DNA of 64,000 bases from Actinomyces sp. ZJ308. Its GTDB lineage: Bacteria; Actinomycetota; Actinomycetes; Actinomycetales; Actinomycetaceae. The notes below the pieces were generated by a model. That model searched no databases. It was not told the DNA's origin and was given only the letters and a program-made list of their open reading frames with translations. The position numbers and the translations under genes were made by a program. Where the stretch lies: positions 62,001-126,000 of the forward strand of contig NZ_JAAIJY010000005.1 of assembly GCF_011752065.1 (NCBI RefSeq). The letters run 5' to 3'. Below are positions 28,658 to 36,229 of the stretch, in pieces; the first letter of the stretch is position 1; each line of letters begins with the position of its first letter.

Positions 28658-30309
28658 GCGCCCTCACGCCGGTCAGGGTACGGGCCGCGATGAACGTGCG
28701 CCTGTGGGACCTGGTACGCGCCGAGATCACCCGTAGCCGGCGCACCTTCACCTGGGGCGTCATCGGGGCGACCCTCGTCTTCACGGTCCACACCATCATC
28801 CTGGCCAACGCCTCGGTCTCCTCGGGCGTGGTCGAGGAGCTTCAGTGGAACGGCAACGCGCTGGCGTGGATGCACATGTACGCCGGAGCCTTCGCGGTTC
28901 CTCTGGGGCTGCTGACCGGGGCGATGGCCCAGTGGCGCGAGCAGAGGTGGCGCCAGGGCGGAACGGCCTGGCGCGCCGTCGATCCGCGCCGGGTGGTGGT
29001 CGCCCGTCTGGTGGTGCTGAGCCTGTCGGCCCTGGCCTGCCAGGTGGCGCTCGTCGCCCCCGTGGTGGGGCACGCCCTCATCGTCGGCAGCGGGTGGGGA
29101 CCCTGGGACAGGTACCTCCTGTTCGCCCTCTACATGTGGATCGTCGTCACCGGCGCCTGCGCCTGGGGCATGGCGGCCTTCCTGGTGGCGCGGGCCGTCG
29201 CCGTCGGAGTCGCGCCGGTCCTCGGTTTCGTCTGGTCCGTGGCGGGGGCGGTCCAGGCGGAGCGGGACGACTGGTGGATGTTCCCGTGGGCCTGGACGGC
29301 CAGGGCGGCGCTGCCCCTGCTGGGTGTGCACGGCAACAGCGTGCTGCTCGAGGAGGACTCGCCGGTGTGGAGCTACCCGCTTGCGCCCGGGTTCCTGCTG
29401 ACGAGCGCCCTGACGCTGATCGGTACTGCCCTGGCCGTCCTCGCGGGTCCTCCCGGGGGCGTAGAGCTCTCCGCCCCTTCCTTCTCCCGGTTCAGCCGGC
29501 TGCTTCCCGGCAGGAGGGCTGGCGACGACGCCCCCTCGGAGGCCGCCTTCCAGATGGCTCCTACGTCGGTGTCGCAGGCCGCCCGGGAGCATCGGTCCAC
29601 GCCCGCCACCCGCGTGGCCCGTGTCCCTGGGCCTCGCAGTGCTGTTCTGGCGATGACCGGGGTCCTGCCCTGGGCGGTGTGGGCGGTCCTGGCGGCCTTG
29701 CTGCTGGTCCTCCTGGGAGTTCTTCACACCGCCTACCCGCCCGGGTACGGGCAGAGCGTCCTCGAGCTCATGGGGGCTCCGGTCGCCTCAGCCGTCGTCG
29801 GCATCACGGTCTGGGGGCGGCTCCAGCCGGCCTGGCGGGTACTCATCACCCGCCGGGGAGCCGGCAGTATCCTGACCTCGACCGCGATCCTGGGCGCTCT
29901 CTTCCTCCTCCCGGTCCTCGTCGCCTCCTGGACCGTGACAGTCCTGGGCGACACTCTCACCCGGACCGCACCGGACCTGCCGGCGCTGACCGGCCCCGTG
30001 TACGGGTTCATGGTGATGCCGGCGGTGGCCTTCATGATCGCGGCCGTCAGCCTGGCGGTGGCGCTGAGCACCCGGATCGTCGTGGCGATCGTCCTCAACG
30101 TCATCCTGGTGGTCATGGGGCTGCTCATCGGCGGCAATGACGTCCTGGCGGAGACCTGGCTGTGGCGGATCGCTCCCTGGGGCTGGATCAGCGTCGCCCA
30201 CCAGTTCCCGGGACGCTGGCTGACGATCGTCGGGCTCAGCCTGCTCATCGGTTCGGTGGCGATGGGGCTCGCAACCCTGGCCTCCCGGCGTGCGGCCGTC
30301 CGGGACTGA
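28654..30309 (+). CDS. ABC-2-type transporter permease
   Basis: A 551-residue hydrophobic protein with about 12 predicted membrane segments in two halves. The halves are separated by a cytoplasmic loop around residues 270-330 (FSRFSRLLPGRRAGDDAP onwards). The N terminus RLWDLVRAEITRSRRTFTW and the WREQRWRQGGTAWRAVDPRR loop are typical of lantibiotic-immunity permeases of the ABC-2 class, but the length is roughly double that of a single MutE/MutG subunit. It may therefore be a fused pair. No further permease gene follows; a strong stem-loop does. Confidence 0.8.
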   Translation: MSALTPVRVRAAMNVRLWDLVRAEITRSRRTFTWGVIGATLVFTVHTIILANASVSSGVVEELQWNGNALAWMHMYAGAFAVPLGLLTGAMAQWREQRWRQGGTAWRAVDPRRVVVARLVVLSLSALACQVALVAPVVGHALIVGSGWGPWDRYLLFALYMWIVVTGACAWGMAAFLVARAVAVGVAPVLGFVWSVAGAVQAERDDWWMFPWAWTARAALPLLGVHGNSVLLEEDSPVWSYPLAPGFLLTSALTLIGTALAVLAGPPGGVELSAPSFSRFSRLLPGRRAGDDAPSEAAFQMAPTSVSQAAREHRSTPATRVARVPGPRSAVLAMTGVLPWAVWAVLAALLLVLLGVLHTAYPPGYGQSVLELMGAPVASAVVGITVWGRLQPAWRVLITRRGAGSILTSTAILGALFLLPVLVASWTVTVLGDTLTRTAPDLPALTGPVYGFMVMPAVAFMIAAVSLAVALSTRIVVAIVLNVILVVMGLLIGGNDVLAETWLWRIAPWGWISVAHQFPGRWLTIVGLSLLIGSVAMGLATLASRRAAVRD

Positions 30310-30344
30310 GACGCCCTGGGGCTGATCCGGGGATGAGGCGGCCC

Positions 30345-30396
30345 CTCACCGCGGGTGGGTGCTGTTCACTCAGGGAGGGCACCCACCCGCGGTGAG
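30345..30396 (+). terminator. Stem-loop terminator after the ABC-2 permease gene
   Basis: The arms CTCACCGCGGGTGGGTGC (30345-30362) and GCACCCACCCGCGGTGAG (30379-30396) form an 18-bp perfect stem with a 16-base loop, extendable by CCC/GGG across one bulge. No T tract follows. The position 36 bases after a stop codon and before hisE favours termination. Confidence 0.65.
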
Positions 30397-30435
30397 AGGG
30401 CAGTCGAGGAGGAGGACGTGCTCAGGGATCGGTCG

Positions 30436-30452
30436 GTCGGTGGCCCACCGAC
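30436..30452. promoter_or_regulatory. 17-bp dyad GTCGGTGG-C-CCACCGAC upstream of hisE
   Basis: Two perfectly complementary 8-base arms flank one base and end 19 bases before the hisE ATG. A possible -10 box (GATAAC) lies between dyad and start. The site could be an operator or a leader hairpin for the hisEG unit. Direct evidence is only the symmetry and position. Confidence 0.45.
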
Positions 30453-30471
30453 TTTCCGATAACCTAGGGCC

Positions 30472-30735
30472 ATGAAGACCTTCGAGGACCTTTTCAACGA
30501 GCTGCAGCACAAGGCGGCCACCCGCCCCGAGGGCTCCGGGACGGTGGAGGAGCTGGACCGCGGGGTCCACTTCATCGGCAAGAAGCTCGTCGAGGAGGCC
30601 GCCGAGGCCTGGATGGCCTGCGAGCACGAGTCCGACGAGGCCGCCTGCGAGGAGATCAGCCAGCTGCTCTACCACGCCCAGGTCATGATGGTCGCCAAGG
30701 GCTACAGCCTTCAGGACGTGTACCGCTACCTGTAG
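30472..30735 (+). CDS. hisE: Phosphoribosyl-ATP pyrophosphatase
   Basis: An 87-residue all-alpha pyrophosphohydrolase that removes pyrophosphate from phosphoribosyl-ATP in the second step of histidine synthesis. The metal-binding helices read [19 protein letters not shown] and [14 protein letters not shown], matching the MazG-like EExxE motif. The ATG at 30472 gives the usual length. hisG follows after 49 bases on the same strand, the common actinobacterial hisE-hisG pair. Confidence 0.95.
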   Translation: MKTFEDLFNELQHKAATRPEGSGTVEELDRGVHFIGKKLVEEAAEAWMACEHESDEAACEEISQLLYHAQVMMVAKGYSLQDVYRYL

Positions 30736-30784
30736 ACCTCGATCCCCTCCTCATCGACAACCTCACCACAGATCAGGAACCGCC

Positions 30785-31630
30785 GTGCTGCGTATCGCCG
30801 TCCCGAACAAGGGCTCCCTGTCCGAGCCCGCCATCACCATGCTCTCCGAGGCGGGCTACCGCACCCGCCGCACGGGCCGTGAGCTCGTGCTCGTCGACGA
30901 GACCAATGACGTCGAGCTGTTCTTCCTGCGTCCGCGGGACATCGCCGTGTACGTCGGCCAGGGTACCGTGCACGCCGGCATCACCGGACGCGACCTGCTC
31001 CTGGACTCCGGGGTCGACGCCGTCGAGCACCTGCCCCTGGGCTTCGCCCGCTCCACCTTCCGCTTCGCCGCCCCCAAGGGGACCATGACCTCCCTGTCCG
31101 ACGTCGCCGGGCGGCGCGTGGCCACCTCCTACGACGTCCTGGTGCGCAGCTATCTGGCCTCCCGGGGGGTGGAGGCCCAGACCGTCCACCTCGACGGCGC
31201 CGTGGAGTCCTCCGTCCAGCTGGGCGTGGCCGACCTCATCGCCGACGTCGTTGAGACCGGCACGACGCTGCGGGCCGCTGGCCTGGAGACCTTCGGGGAC
31301 CCGATCCTCATCAGCGAGGCCGTGCTCATCACCACCGAGCAGTTCCGCGGTGAGCCCGGGCTGGCCACGCTCGTGCGGCGCCTGGAGGGGGTGCTGCGCG
31401 CCCGTGCCTACGTGCTTGTGGACTATGACGTCCCCATGAACAAGCTGCACCTGGCGGCGGCCCTCACCCCGGGCATCGAGTCCCCCACCGTCTCCCCGCT
31501 GCAGAACCCCGACTGGGTGGCGGTGCGGGCCATGGTGCCGCGGGTGGACATGAACCGGGTCATGGATGAGCTCTACGAGGTCGGGGCCCGCGCCATCCTC
31601 GTCTCCTCACTGCTGGCCTGCCGGTTGTAG
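30785..31630 (+). CDS. hisG: ATP phosphoribosyltransferase, long form
   Basis: A 281-residue enzyme that joins ATP and PRPP to start histidine synthesis. The N terminus [15 protein letters not shown], the [21 protein letters not shown] region and the PRPP-binding loop [18 protein letters not shown] are diagnostic. Residues after about 205 form the ACT-like C-terminal regulatory domain ([20 protein letters not shown]) that senses histidine, so no HisZ is needed. Start is GTG 30785. The gene is convergent with the riboflavin-type binding protein gene, 45 bases apart. Confidence 0.95.
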   Translation: MLRIAVPNKGSLSEPAITMLSEAGYRTRRTGRELVLVDETNDVELFFLRPRDIAVYVGQGTVHAGITGRDLLLDSGVDAVEHLPLGFARSTFRFAAPKGTMTSLSDVAGRRVATSYDVLVRSYLASRGVEAQTVHLDGAVESSVQLGVADLIADVVETGTTLRAAGLETFGDPILISEAVLITTEQFRGEPGLATLVRRLEGVLRARAYVLVDYDVPMNKLHLAAALTPGIESPTVSPLQNPDWVAVRAMVPRVDMNRVMDELYEVGARAILVSSLLACRL

Positions 31631-31675
31631 GGCGATCTCTACGAGGCCGGGGACCGGCTCACGGGCTCCGCGCAC

Positions 31676-32722
31676 CTACTGTCCCAAGGGCACGCAGACC
31701 TCGGACGCCTGGGGGGTCTTCTTGCCCCCCAGGAGCTTGTGGGAGGACAGGAACTCGATCATCGAGGCGACGTCGTCGACCCTGACCGAGCCGATGGGCT
31801 GGGAGCCGTCGCCGCTGACCAGCTTGCCGGTGGCCACGGCGACCTCCCGCGCGCGATCCGCCTGGGTCTGATCCACCTTGAGGTCGGCCACCTGGTCCTT
31901 CGTGGCCTCGACCGCCGCGTCGGGGTCCTTGGCGAAGGCGGTCATACCCTCGATCGAGGCCTTCACCGCGGCCTCGAGGTCCTGGCGACGCGAGTCCAGC
32001 AGGGAGCGGGTCGTCACCAGCGAGGCGCCCACAAGGGGGATCTGGTCGGCCACCTGGATGGTGCGCACCGGGGTGCCGGCCTGGCTCATCTGGATCGCGT
32101 CGTTGTTGGAGAAGCCGACAACGGCGTCGACCTTGCCGCCGACGATGGCGGCCTGCTGGGTGTAGCCGATCTCCTGGATCGTCAGGTCCGACTCGGTCAG
32201 GGAGCCCGCGTCCATGGCCAGCTGGAGGGCGTACCAGGTCTCCCCCTCCTTGCCCGGAGTGCCCACGGTCTTGCCCCTGAGGTCCGCGGGGGCGTTGATC
32301 GAGGAGCTCTCCGGCACGATGAGGCAGGCCGGGTAGGACTGGTAGTAGCCACCCACGACGACGAGGTCGCTCCCGTTGGAGGTGGCCACCACCGCCTCAT
32401 CGGCACCGGCGATGACGAGGTGCTCCTCCCCGCTCTGGAGGGCGTCGAAGAGAGCGTCCTGCGACCCGTGGTGGCGCAGCGTCACGTTCGCGGGGTACTT
32501 TCCGTCCTTCTTGGCCATGTAGAAGGGGGCGAACTGGATGTTCGGCGTGTAGGTCAGGCCGATGGTCAGCGCGCCTCCGGCGGCTGAGGCGGAGGCCGCC
32601 CGGCTGGCGGTCCCCGAGGAGCAGGCGGAGAGCATGCCGGCTCCGGCCAGGGACAGACCGCCTGCCAGCAGGTGGCGGCGTGAGAGGGATGCTTGAGAGA
32701 CGAGGCGGCGAGAGATGGTCAT
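31676..32722 (-). CDS. NMT1/THI5-like ABC substrate-binding lipoprotein (RibY-like)
   Basis: A 348-residue lipoprotein. The signal sequence has SRRHLLAGG followed by a hydrophobic stretch and the lipobox LSAC near residue 33. The pair of arginines suggests possible Tat export. The mature part is the THI5/NMT1 fold with LTYTPNIQFAPFYMAKKDG, GKTVGTPGKEGETWYALQL and EIGYTQQAAIVGGKVDAVVGF. Relatives bind thiamine precursors or riboflavin. The FMN riboswitch ahead of its permease gene points to riboflavin (RibY). ATG 32722 was chosen because it starts the signal peptide. The permease gene lies 53 bases upstream, and no ATPase gene is present. Confidence 0.8.
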   Translation of the reverse strand: MTISRRLVSQASLSRRHLLAGGLSLAGAGMLSACSSGTASRAASASAAGGALTIGLTYTPNIQFAPFYMAKKDGKYPANVTLRHHGSQDALFDALQSGEEHLVIAGADEAVVATSNGSDLVVVGGYYQSYPACLIVPESSSINAPADLRGKTVGTPGKEGETWYALQLAMDAGSLTESDLTIQEIGYTQQAAIVGGKVDAVVGFSNNDAIQMSQAGTPVRTIQVADQIPLVGASLVTTRSLLDSRRQDLEAAVKASIEGMTAFAKDPDAAVEATKDQVADLKVDQTQADRAREVAVATGKLVSGDGSQPIGSVRVDDVASMIEFLSSHKLLGGKKTPQASEVCVPLGQ

Positions 32723-32775
32723 GGCGAGAGGTTTCCTTGCTGTCGGAGGATCGGAAGGGGGCTGCTGCAAAGGGC

Positions 32776-33687
32776 TCAGGTGGCGCGCCGGCCCCGCAGG
32801 GCGTCCACGGTGCGGCTGCGTCGCTCGAGCTCGTGGAGCACCCAGTGGATGGAGGTGGCCAGGACGCACAGGAGGGTGATCGTGGCGAACACGCCGGTGG
32901 TGTCGCCCCGGCTCTGCTGGGTGGAGAGCACGGTGCCCAGACCCTCGCCGCCCATGATGAGCTCGCCGACGACCGCGCCGGTGACCGACAGGGTGAAGCC
33001 GGTGCGCAGCCCGGTGTAGATCGCGGGCAGCGACATGGGCAGCTCCATGTGGATGAGCAGGCTCAGACCGTGGGCGCCGTCGAGCCGGGCCGCGTCCATG
33101 ACGTCGCTGTCCAGGCTGCGCAGCCCCAGGAGCACCGTGATCGTGATGGGGAAGAAGACCATGAAGGCGCACAGGACCACGATCGGAAGAGTCCCGTAAC
33201 CGATCCACAGCACCAGCAGGGGGGCGACGGCAACGCCGGGAACCGCCTGGCTGGCAGCCACGTATGGCAGGACGGCGCGTGAGAACAGCCGCCAGCGGTA
33301 CAGCCCCCAGGCCAGGGGTAGGGCGAGGACGGCGGCCAGAAGGCAGCCGAGGAGGGCCTCGCGCAGCGTGATCCAGGCCCTCCAGCCCAACTCGGCCTGC
33401 GTCAGGCTCAGCCACAGGCGCTCGACGACGGCCAGCGGGCTGGGCAGGAAGATCTCAGGGACGGCGCCTGATCCGGTGGTGAGCTGCCAGATGACGAGCA
33501 GGGCGGCACCCAGGCCGATGGCCGGCCAGAGCCCGTTGCTCTCTGCAGCGCGGATGCGACGCCGGCGGCGAGCCGGCGGCCTGGGCGATGAGCCTGTCGA
33601 GCTCGATGGCTCGGAATGGTCGCTGGGGGGTACGGCGCGGGGCGCCTGAGCCTGCGCCGCCTTGCCGATAGGGCTGGGGCTGTACAC
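32776..33687 (-). CDS. ABC transporter permease under FMN riboswitch control (RibX-like)
   Basis: A 303-residue permease of the SsuC/TauC/ThiX class with about six membrane segments and the EAA cytoplasmic loop DVMDAARLDGAHGLSLLIHMELPMSLPAI. A 75-residue polar, Pro/Arg-rich N terminus precedes the first membrane segment (WPAIGLGAALLVIWQ). The GTG start at 33687 is fixed by AGGAG six bases upstream. An FMN aptamer lies further upstream on the same strand, so the gene is repressed when FMN is plentiful. With the THI5-like binding protein this matches the RibXY riboflavin transporter. The partner ATPase is not encoded nearby. Confidence 0.82.
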   Translation of the reverse strand: MYSPSPIGKAAQAQAPRAVPPSDHSEPSSSTGSSPRPPARRRRRIRAAESNGLWPAIGLGAALLVIWQLTTGSGAVPEIFLPSPLAVVERLWLSLTQAELGWRAWITLREALLGCLLAAVLALPLAWGLYRWRLFSRAVLPYVAASQAVPGVAVAPLLVLWIGYGTLPIVVLCAFMVFFPITITVLLGLRSLDSDVMDAARLDGAHGLSLLIHMELPMSLPAIYTGLRTGFTLSVTGAVVGELIMGGEGLGTVLSTQQSRGDTTGVFATITLLCVLATSIHWVLHELERRSRTVDALRGRRAT

Positions 33688-33693
33688 GGCGAT

Positions 33694-33716
33694 CTCCTCC
33701 CGGGTCCTTCCGGGAG
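33694..33716 (-). promoter_or_regulatory. Leader hairpin overlapping the ribX-like Shine-Dalgarno sequence
   Basis: On the minus strand CTCCCGG and CCGGGAG pair around a 6-base loop (33697-33716). The 3' arm runs into the AGGAG ribosome-binding site (33694-33698). This is the expected form of a translational expression platform for the FMN aptamer upstream. A second strong hairpin (9-bp arms, 33748-33770) lies between it and the aptamer. Confidence 0.6.
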
Positions 33717-33872
33717 CGAGTGCCCCCGGGTTGCACCGGGGTCCGCCTGTGCGCCGTCTGCCGGCGCACACACGTGCTGGGCGCCCACCCCGCTTGATAT
33801 CCGGCGGCCCCACGAGAACCGTGGGATCCCGGAGATCGCCCTGAGCTGCGGGTCTCCCCGCGGGGCGCCACG

Positions 33873-34011
33873 CGCATCCTCCCATCCGGACTCTCACCGT
33901 CGGTGCCGGAGTTCCACCGGCTCAACCGCTGGTCCCCGGCTGCCTGAGGCAGTCCTGGCACGAGCGGGTCGCGGACTGTTACCGCCGGTTCGGACTTTCA
34001 CCGACCCCGGA
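33873..34011 (-). ncRNA. FMN riboswitch (RFN element)
   Basis: Read on the minus strand, the segment contains the conserved FMN aptamer blocks in order. They are GGTGAAAGTCCGAACCGGCGG, shortened here to GGTGAAAGTCC and ACCGGCGGTAACAGTCC, then GGTGGAACTCCGGCACCGAC, then GGTGAGAGTCCGGATGGGAG. These correspond to the RFN consensus helices P2, P3, P5 and P6. Downstream lie the ribX-like and ribY-like genes. FMN binding would be expected to lower their expression. Confidence 0.93.
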
Positions 34012-34156
34012 GCACGTTGCTGCCGGTAAGACTACAACGTGGATCGCTCCACGGCGATACCCGAAACTTCTCAATCCGCGTGGGCGCGCTCACTTCATGG
34101 AGCGGCACGGGATACGTTCGGCCATCCGATCCAGCGCTCCCCACGGCGGGCGGACT

Positions 34157-35022
34157 CTAGAAATCGATCGTCCTGGGCCGCTGCTCGGGGTCGTGGTTGG
34201 CGATCAGGTGCTTCACCCGAGGGTCCTTGGCCGCAGCCCGCACCCAGTTCAGTGATCGCTGGGCCAGGTCGGCATCAACCACGACAGAGGGACGCAGGCC
34301 CTGCTCGAAGGACGGCCGCCCGTAACCGACGTCGCTGGTGAGGATGACGACGTCTCGCGGATCGTCTCCCAGCAGGTTGGTCGCCCCGTTGGACGACTCC
34401 GGAGCCGCTTCGCCAGAGGCCTCGCCCCGCAGGATCGTGGCGCACAGGCCCCAGGCGTGACCGGGGGCGGAGACCATGAGGATGCTGCCGTCGCCGAAGA
34501 CGTCCCAGGCTCGTTGGACCGGCCCGAAACGGGTGTCCCAGCTGAAGGTCTGCAGGTCCACCCCGTTCCATTCGTGCGGGAGGTAACGGGCCCGGTCCTT
34601 CTCCGCGGCCCGCAGCTCAGTGGCGGCCACCATGATCCTGGGCGCCTGCCGAACCAGACGCAGTCCGTCGGCGTGATCGCAGTGCAGAGGAGAACCAGGT
34701 CGAGGTCCCGAGGCCGGATCCCCCTGGCTTCGAGCTGCTCGTGGATCGCCTGCCCCTGGGGCAGGCGCGCCTTGTTCACCGCGTACTGGTGACGTAGGTT
34801 GCGCAGCTGCCCCAGGCGGGTGCGGTTGCTGGTGTGCCAGCCGGTGTCGATCAGGACCAGGCCCGACGGCGCCTCGACGAGGTAGCAGGAGACCGGAGCC
34901 TCGGTCAGATGGCGTCGTCCCCGCCCGAGGTGGGTCCATGACAGCGGGCGGTCCGTGGGCCGGTGGTAGGGAAGAGTCTCGTCAATGACAACGGCTCCCG
35001 TGTGCAGAATCTCCAATTTCAT
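34157..35022 (-). pseudogene. Metallo-beta-lactamase-fold hydrolase, frameshifted in the metal-binding motif
   Basis: The first frame (from ATG 35022, MKLEILHTGAVVIDE) runs through SCYLVEAPSGLVLIDTGWH and RDLDLVLL. The second frame then continues with LHCDHADGLRLVRQAPRIM, APGHAWGLCATIL, DVVILTSDVGY and a final LIANHDPEQ to 34157. Together they make one normal-length protein of the lactonase-like MBL family. The switch lies at about 34686-34691, exactly where the HxHxDH motif should be; the sequence is short by about four bases, so the first His codon is lost. Either a true inactivation or a sequencing error explains this. Confidence 0.75.
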
Positions 35023-35064
35023 CCGGTCAGACTAAACTCCCTGGGTAGGATCGCAGGGCTGGTC

Positions 35065-36177
35065 TCACTGCCGCAGAGCATGCGCGACTGCCCGGCGCAG
35101 ATGATCCGGGCCCCGTCTCAGAGACGTCTCCAACGGCTCTGAGGGGTCGGAGATCTGGACAATATCCCGGGCTCCCAGGTCGGCCAGACGACGGCGGGCC
35201 TGCACGCCCATGCTGACCCGTCCGGCGAAGACGATTGAGGGGACACGGCACTCGTGGGCCAGGCGGAGCACGCCGCTGACCGCCTTGCCGTCCAGGGACT
35301 GCCCGTCCAGCGCTCCCTCCCCCGTCAGCAGCAGGTCAGCGCCATTCAGCTGCTCGCGCAGCCCCACCACGCGGGTCAGGTGGTCGATACCGGTGGCGAG
35401 CTGCGCCCCGAGCACGGCGGCCAGAGCGAAGGCGGTACCACCGGCCGCCCCGGTACCCGGGCGGGAGACCCACTGGCTCAGGCCGAGGACGTCGGCCAAG
35501 CGCGCCATCTCGCCGTCGACCCGCGTGATGGCGGGCTCGGTCAGTCCCTTCTGCGGCCCGAAGACGGCGGCCGCACCGTGGGGACCCGTCAGTGGGTTCG
35601 TCACGTCACCGGCCACTGTGATACTGATGCCCTCAAGCCGACGGCGAGCGGGCTCAGCGTCGATGCTCCTGATGCGAGAGAGCTCGGCAGGAACGGGTTC
35701 CACTTCGCCTCCCTCGCCATCCAGGCACCGCGCGCCCAGCGCCACGAGCATCCCCAGGCCCATGTCGTTGGAGGCCGAGCCGCCCAGTCCGATGAGCAGT
35801 GAACGGGCGCGGGCGTCGACCGCGGCGGCGATCACCCGGCCCAGTCCGAGAGTCGAGGAGCGCATGACGTCCCGCTCCCCCGGTGCGACATGCTCCAGTC
35901 CCACGCTGGAGGCCAGGTCGACGACGGCGCGCTCGCCGTCGAGGCCGAATCCGGCTATCCGGGGTCGCCCCAGCGCGTCGACGGTTGTCACCTCTCGCCA
36001 CGAGGCGCCCCAGGCGGCGGTGACGGCCTCGGCGAAGCCCTCACCTCCGTCGGAGACCGGGACCCGGGCAACCGCGCACGAGGGCAGGACGTCCCGGATG
36101 CCGGCGGCCATGGCCCGAGCCGCCTGCACTGCGGTCATGGACTCCTTGAAGGAGTCGGGGGCGACGACGATCCTCAT
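35065..36177 (-). CDS. glxK: Glycerate kinase (GlxK/GarK family)
   Basis: A 370-residue enzyme that phosphorylates D-glycerate, by family usually to 2-phosphoglycerate. The N terminus RIVVAPDSFKESMTAVQAA, the VPVSDGGEGFAEA motif, LLIGLGGSASNDMGLGM and the C-terminal LLLTGEGALDGQSLDGKA are diagnostic of glycerate kinase type I. The ATG at 36177 is clear. The putP-type gene lies 52 bases upstream on the same strand, so a common transcript is possible, though no pathway link is obvious. Confidence 0.92.
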   Translation of the reverse strand: MRIVVAPDSFKESMTAVQAARAMAAGIRDVLPSCAVARVPVSDGGEGFAEAVTAAWGASWREVTTVDALGRPRIAGFGLDGERAVVDLASSVGLEHVAPGERDVMRSSTLGLGRVIAAAVDARARSLLIGLGGSASNDMGLGMLVALGARCLDGEGGEVEPVPAELSRIRSIDAEPARRRLEGISITVAGDVTNPLTGPHGAAAVFGPQKGLTEPAITRVDGEMARLADVLGLSQWVSRPGTGAAGGTAFALAAVLGAQLATGIDHLTRVVGLREQLNGADLLLTGEGALDGQSLDGKAVSGVLRLAHECRVPSIVFAGRVSMGVQARRRLADLGARDIVQISDPSEPLETSLRRGPDHLRRAVAHALRQ

Positions 36178-36229
36178 GCTCAGGTCCTCATGATCACGGC
36201 TCTGTTCCGACCCGACCGGTCTGCCCCGG

